DNA of 64,000 nt from Paenibacillus hemerocallicola (GCF_006265175.1 NZ_VDCQ01000014.1:62001-126000), one strand, 5' to 3'. Shown: positions 43,614 to 52,085, counted from the first letter of the stretch. Notes: generated by a model not told the origin, from the sequence alone. Made by a program: numbers and translations.

Positions 43614-44537
43614 ATGATGAAGAATCAACAACTCGATGCGGTGATTATTGGCGGCGGCCCAGCAGGGTTGAACGCCGCTCTCGTGCTGGGGAGGGCGAGG
43701 AAACATGTAGCGGTGATCGATGAAGGCCGTCCTCGTAACGCCGTGACTCGAGAGGCCCACGGATTTCTTACCCGCGACGGAATAAGCCCTAGTGAATTTC
43801 GGCAAATTGCGAAGGAAGAGATCAGCGCCTATCCCTCCGTGCTTTTCGTAGCGGATACGGCCGTGTCGATTGCGGGAACGGACGGTCATTTTCAAATTGC
43901 GACTGCGCAAGGAAATACATTTGCAAGCAAAAAGCTGTTATTTGCCATCGGAATGAAAGATCGGCCACTGGACATTCCTGGACTGGCGGAGGTTTATGGG
44001 AAAAGCGCATTTGTATGTCCGTATTGCGATGGCTGGGAATTAAGAGACGAGCCGCTCGTCGTCATTAACAAAGGAGCAGAGCTCATGCACTTCGCTCCAT
44101 TGATATCCGGTTGGACGGACCGTTTTACTGTCTGCACGAACGGTCCCGATGAGCTGACGGATGCTCAGCGCGAGGAGCTCCAGCGAAATCAAGTGCCTAT
44201 ATTCGACTCGCCGATTCAGAACATCGATTCCGACGACGACGGGATCGTGCGTCAAGTCGTGCTTGAAGACGGTACGTCGATTCCGTGCAGAGGGATCTTT
44301 TTCAAGCCAGATCTGGTTACGGGATCGGACTTACCGCGAGCCATCGGATGCGACATCACGGAAACGGGATCGGTTGTTATCGACAGCTTCGGGAAAACGA
44401 ACGTTTCTGGCGTCTATAGCGCCGGGGATGCGGCATCGCGAGTTCATCAGGCTATTGCAGCCGCTTCTATGGGCGCATTGGCCGCCGCAGCCATAAACAA
44501 TGAATTGAATATAGAGGCATGGAGAGAAAACGGATGA
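43614..44537 (+). CDS. Thioredoxin reductase-like FAD/NAD(P) oxidoreductase with CPYC
   Basis: About 307 residues. FAD motif IIGGGPAGLNAALVLGRA, a redox-active CPYCDGWE near residue 141, and NVSGVYSAGDAASRVHQA near the C-terminus. The CPYC pair matches thioredoxin-reductase relatives, but the NADPH-domain GxGxxA motif is degenerate. Role: a disulfide/flavin reductase in redox defence, probably under the Rrf2 protein before it. ATG 43614 is 9 bp from GGAGG; 43608 and 43617 are alternatives. The stop overlaps the start of a broken MFS gene (ATGA). Confidence 0.86.
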   Translation: MMKNQQLDAVIIGGGPAGLNAALVLGRARKHVAVIDEGRPRNAVTREAHGFLTRDGISPSEFRQIAKEEISAYPSVLFVADTAVSIAGTDGHFQIATAQGNTFASKKLLFAIGMKDRPLDIPGLAEVYGKSAFVCPYCDGWELRDEPLVVINKGAELMHFAPLISGWTDRFTVCTNGPDELTDAQREELQRNQVPIFDSPIQNIDSDDDGIVRQVVLEDGTSIPCRGIFFKPDLVTGSDLPRAIGCDITETGSVVIDSFGKTNVSGVYSAGDAASRVHQAIAAASMGALAAAAINNELNIEAWRENG

Positions 44538-44640
44538 ATAGATCAGATACAAACGCGACGCCAACATCGAATGATTTCTTGCGAACGGGATCATGGCGCC
44601 GGTCTCGGGCAGGCTGTTCGATAAGTTCGGAGCGCGGGTA
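44534..44640 (+). pseudogene. Remnant of a DHA2-type MFS exporter
   Basis: ATG 44534, coupled by ATGA to the flavoprotein gene, opens a short frame (MNRSDTNATPTSNDF) that soon goes off frame. At 44587-44640 another frame reads GIMAPVSGRLFDKFGARV, the conserved loop of DHA2 exporters (the intact exporter at 44908 has GFLMPVTGKLFDRFGAKW). So most of an MFS gene has been lost by internal deletion. Confidence 0.7.
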
Positions 44641-44644
44641 ACAG

Positions 44645-44694
44645 CGACGGTCAGCTATCGCAGGACAATCCCTGTGATTGCTGACCGTTGTTTT
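44645..44694 (+). terminator. Hairpin with short T run
   Basis: ACGGTCAGC (44647-44655) pairs with GCTGACCGT (44680-44688) across a 24-nt loop, followed by TGTTTT. It ends the Rrf2-flavoprotein transcript just past the MFS remnant. Confidence 0.55.
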
Positions 44695-44830
44695 GGCTTT
44701 CGATAGCAGCGGAGAAGCCGGAGGATATCGCATTCGCAATTGAAGACGATCGTCGGGCTACCGCCGATATCCCCGTCGGATACTTGGTGACGGCAAGCGC
44801 GCATGATCTTTCCTGGTTTTAAGAGGATAA

Positions 44831-44877
44831 AAATAAGACTACATCCCTTCAAATATAGGGAGTAGTCTTATTTGTTT
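44831..44877. terminator. Bidirectional terminator
   Basis: AAATAAGACTAC pairs with GTAGTCTTATTT (12 bp), with an inner CCCT/AGGG pairing. A/T tracts flank both sides, so it can stop transcription from the minus-strand MFS gene and from the left. Confidence 0.8.
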
Positions 44878-44907
44878 GGCTTTGCCTACAACTTCACGTA
44901 TACATGT

Positions 44908-46404
44908 CTAGGCTTCTGTGAGGATTGCCCTTTTCAACGCCGCTTTAGGTTCTTCCTCGGTCGCTTGTTTGACGCGTTTAATAAAGAAGGAAAGCAGCAA
45001 GCCGATGACGCCGATCCCGACAATAACGAGGTAAGCATCATTGATACCCTGAATGGAAGCTTCCATGAGCAGATGCTCTTGCGTAGCACCCTTTGCTGCG
45101 CCTGAAGCGATCATGTCCTGCATATGCGTCTTCGTACGGTTGGTCATAACGGTAACGAGAAGAGAAGTGCCCACGGCGCCGGCTACCTGGCGAATCGTAT
45201 TGGAGATTGCCGTACCATGCGCATTTAGTCTATTCGGCAATTGATTCAAGCCTGCGGTTTGCACCGGCATCAGCAGCAAGGCCATCCCGATTCGGCGCCC
45301 CGTAGACATGAGAACCAGATAGGTATAGCTGGTCGAGTCCGTCAAGTTGATAAAGCCGATCGTGGTGGCGATCGTAATGACCAGGCCGACAATGGATAGC
45401 CACTTCGCGCCAAAACGATCGAACAGCTTGCCTGTAACCGGCATCAGGAAGCCCATCACAAGCGCCCCTGGGAGCAGCAACAGGCCGGATTCCAGAGCCG
45501 TATATCCGCGGGCATTCTGAAGGTAGAGCGGAAGCAGCATCATATCCGCGTACATCACCATCGTAACCGCGATATTAATGATCGTCGTTAAGGTGAACAT
45601 CTTATATTTGAATGCGCGAAGATCCAGCAGCGGATTCCGGGACACCAGCTGTCGCCAAGTGAACAGGGCAAGAGCGACGAGGCCCGTCACGATGGACCCG
45701 ATGACTTCCGGGCTAGACCATCCTTCGCTGCCGGCCCGGCTGAAGCCGTATAGCAACGCCCCAAATCCGACGGTGGAAAGAAGGACGCTGAGCATGTCAA
45801 TTTTGGTATTGCCCCGCTCCGATACATTTCGCAGAAAAATAAATCCGCAGACAATCACAATGACGGCAAGCGGGATCATGCCGTAAAACATCTTTTCCCA
45901 GGCATAATTTTCAAGAATGTAACCGGCAAGAGTAGGCCCGATCGCAGGGGCGAATATAATGGCAAATCCCATCATGCCCATGGCGGCTCCCCTTTTCTCG
46001 GGGGGGAATAGCGTTAGGATGACATTCATGAGCAACGGCATAATAATGCCTGCGCCAGCCGCCTGAATCATGCGCCCGGTCAATAGAACGGGGAAGCTCT
46101 CTGAGAGGGCGGATACGACCGTGCCGACAAGAAAGATCATCATCGAGGCTTGAAATAGCTGCCTGGTGGTAAATCGCTGCATGAAGTAGGCTGTAATCGG
46201 GATCAGCACCCCGTTAACGAGCATGTAGCCCGTAGTCAGCCACTGGGCAGTTGCTGCCGTAATGTTAAAATCGATCATAAGCTCCGGGGTGGCAACGCTC
46301 ATAATCGTTTGATTCAGCGTTGCAAGAAAGGCACCCAAGATCATAATGAACAAGATGGGTCCTTTTTTTATGGAATTGCTGTTTGTTTCCTTGCTTGTAC
46401 TCAA
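44908..46404 (-). CDS. MFS drug exporter, DHA2 family (EmrB/QacA type)
   Basis: 498 residues with about 14 hydrophobic segments, matching the DHA2 group. Signatures: NQTIMSVATPELMIDF (motif D1-like), WLTTGYMLVNGVLIP, GRMIQAAGAGIIMPL (motif A/B region) and GKLFDRFGAKW. It should export lipophilic toxic compounds with a proton gradient. The start is TTG 46404 on the minus strand after GAGAGGATGGGG. It is divergent from a TetR gene, the usual arrangement for substrate-induced efflux. Confidence 0.9.
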   Translation of the reverse strand: MSTSKETNSNSIKKGPILFIMILGAFLATLNQTIMSVATPELMIDFNITAATAQWLTTGYMLVNGVLIPITAYFMQRFTTRQLFQASMMIFLVGTVVSALSESFPVLLTGRMIQAAGAGIIMPLLMNVILTLFPPEKRGAAMGMMGFAIIFAPAIGPTLAGYILENYAWEKMFYGMIPLAVIVIVCGFIFLRNVSERGNTKIDMLSVLLSTVGFGALLYGFSRAGSEGWSSPEVIGSIVTGLVALALFTWRQLVSRNPLLDLRAFKYKMFTLTTIINIAVTMVMYADMMLLPLYLQNARGYTALESGLLLLPGALVMGFLMPVTGKLFDRFGAKWLSIVGLVITIATTIGFINLTDSTSYTYLVLMSTGRRIGMALLLMPVQTAGLNQLPNRLNAHGTAISNTIRQVAGAVGTSLLVTVMTNRTKTHMQDMIASGAAKGATQEHLLMEASIQGINDAYLVIVGIGVIGLLLSFFIKRVKQATEEEPKAALKRAILTEA

Positions 46405-46442
46405 CTTGCCCCATCCTCTCCAAAATATAATCTAGACTTAAT

Positions 46443-46455
46443 TTACAATGTGTAA
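46443..46455. promoter_or_regulatory. Candidate TetR operator
   Basis: The inverted repeat TTACA-ATG-TGTAA lies in the 224-bp gap between the divergent MFS and TetR genes. The gap is A/T-rich and should hold both promoters. A partly related ATGTAAACTA block is near 46526. Confidence 0.5.
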
Positions 46456-46628
46456 GATAATTAACATTGCATAAATTAGATTATAATCAGAAAGCGTGGT
46501 CTTACAAGCAACACATCTTTACGAAATGTAAACTAATGATCACCATCTATATGTTGTGTAGTTTAATTTGAAAATATATGACGAATATCGGATTATTGTA
46601 AATTTCCAAATGGAGGAGTGAATAGGAA

Positions 46629-47231
46629 ATGACAGAACATACAAAGCTGCGTATCGATCCCAGAAAAATTAGGACGCGTCAGCTGCTCAAGGATGCTTTC
46701 ATTGATCTGCTGCAGGAAATGGATATTGAAAAAATAACAGTTAACCGGATCGCAGAGCGCTCTACCATTAACCGTGTTACCTTTTATCTGCATTATCGCG
46801 ATATCCCAGATATGATGGAGAAGATGGCGGATGATATGGCTGAAGACATTCAGCGTGTTTTGAACCAATCCCCTGTGAATCATTCCGTTGAAGAGATCGA
46901 TTCGTTGATGTTGGTGTTGGTCAGTTTGCTCGAGCATATTGCCGAACATTCCAAATTCTATAAAATCATTCTTGGTTCGAAACGAACGCCAATCTTTACG
47001 GAACGTTTGCTAAAGATGTTGTCGGGAACGATTGCCTCGCGAATAGACAAATTGGGAAGCGATTCCATCCTTACTAAATCGGGTATTCCAAAAGATATTG
47101 CGGTATGGTACGGCTCCGCGGCCTTGATCGGTACGATTGTGGCTTGGCTGAGAAACGATATGCCGTATACGCCGCTTTTTCTAGCCAAGCAGTTTTCAAT
47201 GCTAGTGAGGAATCATCACGCGATAGAATAA
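46629..47231 (+). CDS. TetR/AcrR-family transcriptional regulator
   Basis: 200 residues: an N-terminal TetR HTH (IRTRQLLKDAFIDLLQEM, ITVNRIAERSTINRVTFYLHY) and a helical C-terminal domain with the TetR_C_33-like pattern seen in Firmicutes. GGAGGAGTG precedes ATG 46629. It is divergent from the MFS exporter and is probably its ligand-released repressor. Confidence 0.9.
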   Translation: MTEHTKLRIDPRKIRTRQLLKDAFIDLLQEMDIEKITVNRIAERSTINRVTFYLHYRDIPDMMEKMADDMAEDIQRVLNQSPVNHSVEEIDSLMLVLVSLLEHIAEHSKFYKIILGSKRTPIFTERLLKMLSGTIASRIDKLGSDSILTKSGIPKDIAVWYGSAALIGTIVAWLRNDMPYTPLFLAKQFSMLVRNHHAIE

Positions 47232-47263
47232 AGGGTCTGCGGGAACGATGCGAGGAGCATGAT

Positions 47264-47292
47264 AAAGAGTCGGCTAGAATAGCCGACTCTTT
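47264..47292 (+). terminator. Terminator hairpin after the TetR gene
   Basis: A perfect 12-bp stem (AAAGAGTCGGCT with AGCCGACTCTTT) with a 5-nt loop, followed by AACTT. The NlpC/P60 remnant begins right after it. Confidence 0.7.
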
Positions 47293-47566
47293 AACTTCGT
47301 TCACGCAATATGTATATAAGCTAAACGGGGTGTCGATTCCCCGTTCATCCAGACAACAGTCGAAGGCGGGAACTTATGTACCGCGCAGCCAGCTGCAGCC
47401 CGGAGATCTTGTGTTTTTCTATTCGCCCATTCATCATGTGGCGATTTATATGGGGAACGGCAAAATTTTGCACACGTACGGTAAAGGCGGGGTCACGATT
47501 TCCAACCTTAATTCCGGAAATTGGAACAGAAATTACACTACGGCACGTCGTGTGCTTCCGAAATAA
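47293..47566 (+). pseudogene. Remnant of an NlpC/P60 cell-wall peptidase
   Basis: The frame reads TSFTQYVYKLNGVSIPRSS, LQPGDLVFFYSPIHHVAIY and a normal end RRVLPK. This is the second two-thirds of an NlpC/P60 domain. The catalytic Cys motif DCSGF is cut at its last residue, while the catalytic His region (HHVAIYMGNGKILHT) is kept. No start or signal peptide remains; the 5' part is missing at the junction with the TetR terminator. Confidence 0.8.
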
Positions 47567-47633
47567 CGGACAAGCATCGGTAGCCGGCGCCAGCGCGTGC
47601 GAATATTGACAATTATCGATGAAACATTAAAGA

Positions 47634-47682
47634 GAAGTGAGTGGAAAAAGAGCTGCTTCGCTCTAATACCACTCACTTTTTC
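47634..47682 (+). terminator. Rho-independent terminator
   Basis: AAGTGAGTGG (47635-47644) pairs with CCACTCACTT (47669-47678), with an inner GAGC/GCTC pairing, then TTTTTC. It probably belonged to the NlpC/P60 gene. Confidence 0.75.
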
Positions 47683-47864
47683 TTCAACAGAAGCGGATCG
47701 ACCTTTCCTTGACTTCAACGATATTCGGGGAAGGCGCCGTCCAAGCCCGTCACCGCAAAACCGGAGGTACCGGACTGGGGTTTTCGACCGAATAGGTTAG
47801 TTGTACCTATCGAACCGGCGCACGACGCATATTATAGCTAAGAATAGGTATAGGGGAGATTCGG

Positions 47865-48842
47865 TTGACCAAATATCTCATCGTCAATGCTGATGATTTC
47901 GGATTATCGGTCCGAGTAAACGAAGGAATTCTCGAGGCCCATCGGAACGGAATTGTAACAAGCGCTACCCTGATGGCCAATATGCCCGGGTTCAATCATG
48001 CCGTTTATATGGCCAACCGGACCTCATCATTAGGCGTAGGGCTGCATTTGAATTTGAGCTCCGGCAAGCCGCTCTCGCCAATAGAAAGCGTGACCTCCCT
48101 CGTAGGAGCCGACGGCTGCTTCTCGGATAAGAGGAGCGGGTGGAGGGACGAGGACATTGAACGGGAATTGGATAAACAATTCAACAGGCTTGTATCGGCG
48201 GGAGTTATGCCAACCCATCTGGACTCCCATCATCATATCCATCTTGAAGTCCCCGCCGTTTATGACATCATGGTCAAGCTGGCCATCAAGAAACGGATCC
48301 CAGTGCGGCTGCATCCTTGGTCACCGTATACGGAGAGTGGCCTCGTCGGCACAGATAGTCTCATTATGGACACATACGATCAAGATGACGGAGCGGAGCG
48401 TCTGCTTGCGCATCTGCAAGATTTAACGGCAGGTACGACGGAATTGATGTGTCATCCCGGGTATGCCGACTCGGAAGCTCGATCGAGCATCGCCGCGCAA
48501 ATGAAAAGGGAAGCAGAGCTGCGGACGTTTACCGATCGTCGGATTATGGAGGAGATTCGTCAAAGCTCGATCCGACTGATTGACTTCAGAAATCTTCCGG
48601 TAACCGACAATAGCCCGATACGGGGCGAATCCGACGTTTCTTTGAATTCGCACCCCCATTTATCCGAAGCAATCGAACCTGCACCCGACCCTTCCGGCGG
48701 ACGCAAGCTTAACAAAAGGAAGCCGTTCTTCAAAAGACGCAAAAAAGGGATCATTCGAAAGAAACGATCTACCCGCGCCAAAATGAATAGAACGTCCCGA
48801 CTTGCCGTCAAGAAGCGACGGCGGAAAACGAAGTCGCGATAA
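47865..48842 (+). CDS. ChbG/HpnK-family carbohydrate deacetylase with basic tail
   Basis: 325 residues. Residues 1-270 form the YdjC/ChbG fold: NADDFGLS (metal Asp pair), THLDSHHHIHLE (metal His), and MCHPGYAD. Such enzymes remove acetyl groups from chito-oligosaccharides or related amino sugars. From about 277 to the end the protein has an unusual tail packed with Lys and Arg (KRKPFFKRRKKGIIRKKR, KKRRRKTKSR), about half of its residues being basic; it is absent from ordinary family members. It may bind nucleic acid or acidic wall polymers. TTG 47865 follows TAGGGGAG. Confidence 0.85.
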   Translation: MTKYLIVNADDFGLSVRVNEGILEAHRNGIVTSATLMANMPGFNHAVYMANRTSSLGVGLHLNLSSGKPLSPIESVTSLVGADGCFSDKRSGWRDEDIERELDKQFNRLVSAGVMPTHLDSHHHIHLEVPAVYDIMVKLAIKKRIPVRLHPWSPYTESGLVGTDSLIMDTYDQDDGAERLLAHLQDLTAGTTELMCHPGYADSEARSSIAAQMKREAELRTFTDRRIMEEIRQSSIRLIDFRNLPVTDNSPIRGESDVSLNSHPHLSEAIEPAPDPSGGRKLNKRKPFFKRRKKGIIRKKRSTRAKMNRTSRLAVKKRRRKTKSR

Positions 48843-48853
48843 TCGTTCCAATA

Positions 48854-48882
48854 GGGTCAGGCGTAATAGTAATGCCTGACCC
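48854..48882 (+). terminator. Hairpin after the deacetylase gene
   Basis: A perfect 9-bp stem (GGGTCAGGC with GCCTGACCC) around an 11-nt loop, 12 bp past the stop. The following T content is low. Confidence 0.6.
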
Positions 48883-48902
48883 GTCGCTTTGGTTTACCGA
48901 AT

Positions 48903-48993
48903 CACACATAATGACAAGTAATGCGAAAACCGGACATTCGTTTCCGGCAATGGGCGTGGTAGGGTAAATATATTCCTGAACAAAGAGGTGGGC
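48903..48993 (+). promoter_or_regulatory. Family 3 promoter/operator, copy 1
   Basis: The segment opens CACACATAATGACAAGTA, has CGGACATTCGTTT at 48931-48943, GGTA at 48958, TAAATATATT at 48965, and ends CAAAGAGGTG at 48981-48990. The copy at 50910 has every block at the same distance (55 bp to GGTA, 78 bp to CAAAGAGGTG). It likely holds an AraC site plus the promoter of the isomerase gene. Confidence 0.7.
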
Positions 48994-49000
48994 GCGACAG

Positions 49001-49063
49001 ATGGAAATGTATCCATGCGGAGAATATGGTCTGGGAGGTAATCTCTATGCAAGCTATACATAG
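49001..49063 (+). CDS. Possible 20-codon leader ORF
   Basis: ATG 49001 follows CAAAGAGGTG and opens a 20-residue frame (MEMYPCGEYGLGGNLYASYT). It contains the ribosome binding site of the next gene and overlaps its first codons, so it could be a translated leader. The other family 3 copy is also followed by a short ORF. It may simply be a chance frame. Confidence 0.3.
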   Translation: MEMYPCGEYGLGGNLYASYT

Positions 49064-49895
49064 CTTGTTTCCGAAACTATTTCAAGGCGAATCGCTGGAG
49101 GGGCTCGCGGATAGCTTGCATGAGACGGGAATCGGCAGCGTCGATCTGCTTATTCGCGACGGCTATTGGGTCACGCCTTCGGGACTCGGGAAGGAAGCGC
49201 CCGACTATGTCCAGTACATGCAGCAGCGGCGAATCGAAGTGCCATTTGCCACTACCTCTTATACGCCGGAGATGCTGCTGAAGGATCCGGGTCCGCTGGA
49301 AGTAATGGCCGATTTGGGAATACGGAGCTTTCGCATGGGGTACTTGCAGTACGATGCTTCGGTTCCCCTCGACAGCCAATTAACGGACGCGCGGGTTCGA
49401 ATGGAGAAGCTCGCCGAGCTTTGCTCGAAGCATCGAATGAAAGCGATTTATCAAGTGCATCACGGACGCTCCCAGCTGATCCAGCATTCGATGTCGGCGC
49501 TGACGATCGTACGCGATTTGCCCCCGGAGCATGTCGGCATTATGCTTGATCCGGGAAACCAGTACCATGACGGCAGAGAGAACAGCGGCAAAGCAGTAGC
49601 GCTGTTGGGACGGTATTTGGCGGCGATCGGCGTCAAGGATGTTGCCGTCATGCAGGATGCGTCCAAGCGCCATTTACCGAATAAAGGCTGGTCGACCGTA
49701 TGGGCTCCTTGCCAGGAAGGCTTAATCGATTGGCATGAAATTAGCGAAAGCATGCAAGTGTTGGACAGTCCGGTTATCGTGAATTTGCAGATGCACTATC
49801 ATTTGCCTGATCGAAGGGTGCTGCTGGATACGTTGAGGGAAGAGTGGGCCTATGTCGTAAACGCGTTCGGAAAGAGGGATGGCCGCTCGGCATGA
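49047..49895 (+). CDS. Sugar phosphate isomerase/epimerase-like TIM-barrel protein
   Basis: 282 residues of the AP endonuclease 2-like barrel family, with IYQVHHGRSQLIQ (His), MLDPGNQYHDGREN (Asp), AIGVKDVAVMQ and PVIVNLQMHYHLP (metal-site strands). The classic Glu of EN-H is replaced by QVHH, so activity could differ from xylose isomerase-like relatives. GGGAGGT precedes ATG 49047. It is the only gene under the first family 3 promoter and is followed by the convergent AraC gene. It probably acts on a substrate related to the nitrilase-SBP unit at 51 kb. Confidence 0.82.
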   Translation: MQAIHSLFPKLFQGESLEGLADSLHETGIGSVDLLIRDGYWVTPSGLGKEAPDYVQYMQQRRIEVPFATTSYTPEMLLKDPGPLEVMADLGIRSFRMGYLQYDASVPLDSQLTDARVRMEKLAELCSKHRMKAIYQVHHGRSQLIQHSMSALTIVRDLPPEHVGIMLDPGNQYHDGRENSGKAVALLGRYLAAIGVKDVAVMQDASKRHLPNKGWSTVWAPCQEGLIDWHEISESMQVLDSPVIVNLQMHYHLPDRRVLLDTLREEWAYVVNAFGKRDGRSA

Positions 49896-50075
49896 ACGAG
49901 GCCTCCGGCATTATCCAACGATTGTCTTGAAACGGCGTCAATTAGCCCGTGAACAAGGTGCGAATGAACATGAAACGGCTGCGAGCAACTGTCTGCTCTC
50001 GCAACGATAGTGTTCAACGCATCTTATTTCCGTTGCATCGAGGCGAAGCCGCATCCTTGCATCTTCAGGTGCGGT

Positions 50076-50870
50076 TCAGTCGTCCGGTTCATCGTAATCT
50101 GCGGAATACGCCTCTTGCGAAGCGGCCTTTTTCCGAAATTGCCGCGGGCTTGCGCCCGTATGCTTCTTATAAAATTTCGAAAACGAAAAAAGATCGTTAA
50201 ATCCGAGATCAATGGCGATTTCGGATATGCTGTGCTCCCGGTATCGGAGCATTTCCTCCACTTTTTGCACCCGCACCTGATCGATATACGCCTTCAAATT
50301 TCCCCCGGTAATCTCTTTAAACCTTTTCGATATATGGCTGCGCGTGTACGACAGCTCATCGGCCAGTTCATTGATCGTGATCGCTCTTCCGTTTCGGATC
50401 AAAACCTTTTCCGTAATGAGCTTCACCAGCTGATAGGACAAATCGTCGGCTTTATGAAAGTCGTCGGACTGCACGTAACGAAACATCGTTTCCAGGAAGC
50501 CGTTGACGAATGCTTTCTCGTAGTCTTTATAGGCTGTACCGGGAATCGCCATTCGGAAAGAGGAAATGAGTCTGCTTGTGAACATGTTGCCGTGAATGTG
50601 CCCGCCCCATACGGGAGCGTCATCGACTTGCCGTTCGAATTTTAATGTAATCCAGGTGAGATCGGGCCTGTCGTAAGTAAACTCGTGAGTCCAGCCCGGA
50701 GGAACGAGCAGCATATCTCCCGTCTGGAGAGCAAGCGGCTGGCTGAGCAATCCGCTATGGACTACGCCTTGAGTAATGATCTCGAGCTGCCAATATTCGT
50801 GCGTGTGCGACTCGACGGCAAATTGCTTCTTACCCGAACTGCAGTATACGGAAAGTATGTTGGATTTCAT
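50076..50870 (-). CDS. AraC-family transcriptional regulator
   Basis: 264 residues with an N-terminal cupin (HTHEYWQLEIITQG, QTGDMLLVPPGWTHEFTY) and C-terminal twin HTH (INELADELSYTRSHISKRF and ISEIAIDLGFNDLFSFSKFYKK). The ATG at 50870 on the minus strand follows GAGGAGG. It lies between the two copies of the family 3 promoter and starts 40 bp from the second one, so it is the natural candidate regulator of both. Confidence 0.88.
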   Translation of the reverse strand: MKSNILSVYCSSGKKQFAVESHTHEYWQLEIITQGVVHSGLLSQPLALQTGDMLLVPPGWTHEFTYDRPDLTWITLKFERQVDDAPVWGGHIHGNMFTSRLISSFRMAIPGTAYKDYEKAFVNGFLETMFRYVQSDDFHKADDLSYQLVKLITEKVLIRNGRAITINELADELSYTRSHISKRFKEITGGNLKAYIDQVRVQKVEEMLRYREHSISEIAIDLGFNDLFSFSKFYKKHTGASPRQFRKKAASQEAYSADYDEPDD

Positions 50871-50909
50871 GGGCGTCCTCCTCGCATCATCCGTAATGCT
50901 AACCAAGAG

Positions 50910-51003
50910 CACACATAATTACAAGTATTGCAAAATCCGAACATTCGTTTTGCACAGAGTGAATGGTAAATTAAATGTATTATAAATCAAAGAGGTGAGC
51001 GCT
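50910..51003 (+). promoter_or_regulatory. Family 3 promoter/operator, copy 2
   Basis: CACACATAATTACAAGTA at 50910, CGAACATTCGTTT at 50938, GGTA at 50965, TAAATGTATT at 50972 and CAAAGAGGTGAGCGC at 50988. Block order and spacing equal those of copy 1 at 48903. It drives the nitrilase-SBP-peptidase-dehydrogenase unit and is divergent from the AraC gene. Confidence 0.7.
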
Positions 51004-51009
51004 TACAAT

Positions 51010-51060
51010 ATGATGAATATCGGCGTTCTCGGATCGGCAAAGACAGTCAGATTTGCGTAA
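51010..51060 (+). CDS. Possible 16-codon leader ORF / truncated oxidoreductase start
   Basis: ATG 51010 after AGAGGTG opens MMNIGVLGSAKTVRFA and stops. The peptide looks like the first strand and turn of a Gfo/Idh Rossmann fold, so it may be the stub of a lost oxidoreductase gene or a short leader peptide. Confidence 0.35.
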   Translation: MMNIGVLGSAKTVRFA

Positions 51061-51131
51061 CCGCAGCGCGGAGAAGAGGGGCGGCAGAAGGTAAGGATAA
51101 GAGATTGTATTGCGAGGGGAGCGCGAATCCG

Positions 51132-52085
51132 ATGGCGAAATATGTGAAGATAAGCTGCTTGCAATATCCGAAATGGTCGATTAACCCATTGGCGGACATG
51201 GAGGAAGTCGTCCAGCTTGTCATCCGGGGCTGGGAGAAGCAGTTGGACAATGTGCTGCCCGACCGTCCGGACATGGTCGTACTGCCGGAATGCTGTGACG
51301 ATCCGAGGAGGTCCGGACAAACATTGGAATGGTTGTACAGCTTTTACCGTTACCGGGGAAACCGGATCGCCGATTTTTTCGCCTCCGTCGCCAAAGCGAA
51401 TCGGTGTTATATCGCCTACAGCGCGATGATCGAAGCGGCCGACGGGAGCGTCCGCAACGCTGCCGTGGTGATCGATCGTGCCGGGGCGGTTTGCGGCGTG
51501 TACCATAAAAACTTTTTAACGATCCGGCAAAAATCGACTTCCGGCACTTTATATGGCAAAGAAGCGTCGGTTATCGAGACCGATTTCGGGCGGGTTGCCT
51601 GCGTCATCTGCTTCGATTTGAACTTCAACGAGCTGCTGGAGCAATATGCGCGGCAAAAGCCGGACTTGATCTTGTTTCCTTCCGCCTACCACGGGGGCTT
51701 GATGCAGGCTTATTGGGCTTATGCGTGCCGCGCCCATTTTGCCGGTGCCGTATGGGCTCCGAATCCTTGCTCGATTGTTTCTCCTGTAGGCGAAACGATT
51801 GAGGAAAGTACGACCAATTATTCGTTTTTGACCCGAACGGTCAATTTGGACTGTGCCGTCGTTCATCAAGACTATAATATACCGCGATTGCAGGCGATGA
51901 AACAAAAGTACGGTCCCAAAGTCCATGTTCATGATCCGGGACGATTGGGAGCGATACTCGTTTCCAGCGAGACCGACGAATTTACGGTCCGACAAATGAT
52001 CGAGGAATTCGACTTGGAGCTGCTGGACGACTATTTTACAAGATCGCGCGCCGATCGCTGCAAAAGCGGGCATATGGAAACGTAA
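51132..52085 (+). CDS. Nitrilase-family carbon-nitrogen hydrolase
   Basis: 317 residues with the Glu-Lys-Cys triad of the nitrilase superfamily: Glu53 (VVLPECC), Lys126 (YHKNFLT) and Cys160 (CVICFDLNF). The sequence around the Cys (CFDLNFNEL) is of the aliphatic amidase/N-carbamoylase type rather than true nitrilases. It would hydrolyse an amide or N-carbamoyl group in the cytosol. GAGGGGAG lies 10 bp before ATG 51132; an earlier TTG at 51105 is possible. It heads a unit with an SBP, an M14-like peptidase and a hydroxyacid dehydrogenase. Confidence 0.87.
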   Translation: MAKYVKISCLQYPKWSINPLADMEEVVQLVIRGWEKQLDNVLPDRPDMVVLPECCDDPRRSGQTLEWLYSFYRYRGNRIADFFASVAKANRCYIAYSAMIEAADGSVRNAAVVIDRAGAVCGVYHKNFLTIRQKSTSGTLYGKEASVIETDFGRVACVICFDLNFNELLEQYARQKPDLILFPSAYHGGLMQAYWAYACRAHFAGAVWAPNPCSIVSPVGETIEESTTNYSFLTRTVNLDCAVVHQDYNIPRLQAMKQKYGPKVHVHDPGRLGAILVSSETDEFTVRQMIEEFDLELLDDYFTRSRADRCKSGHMET

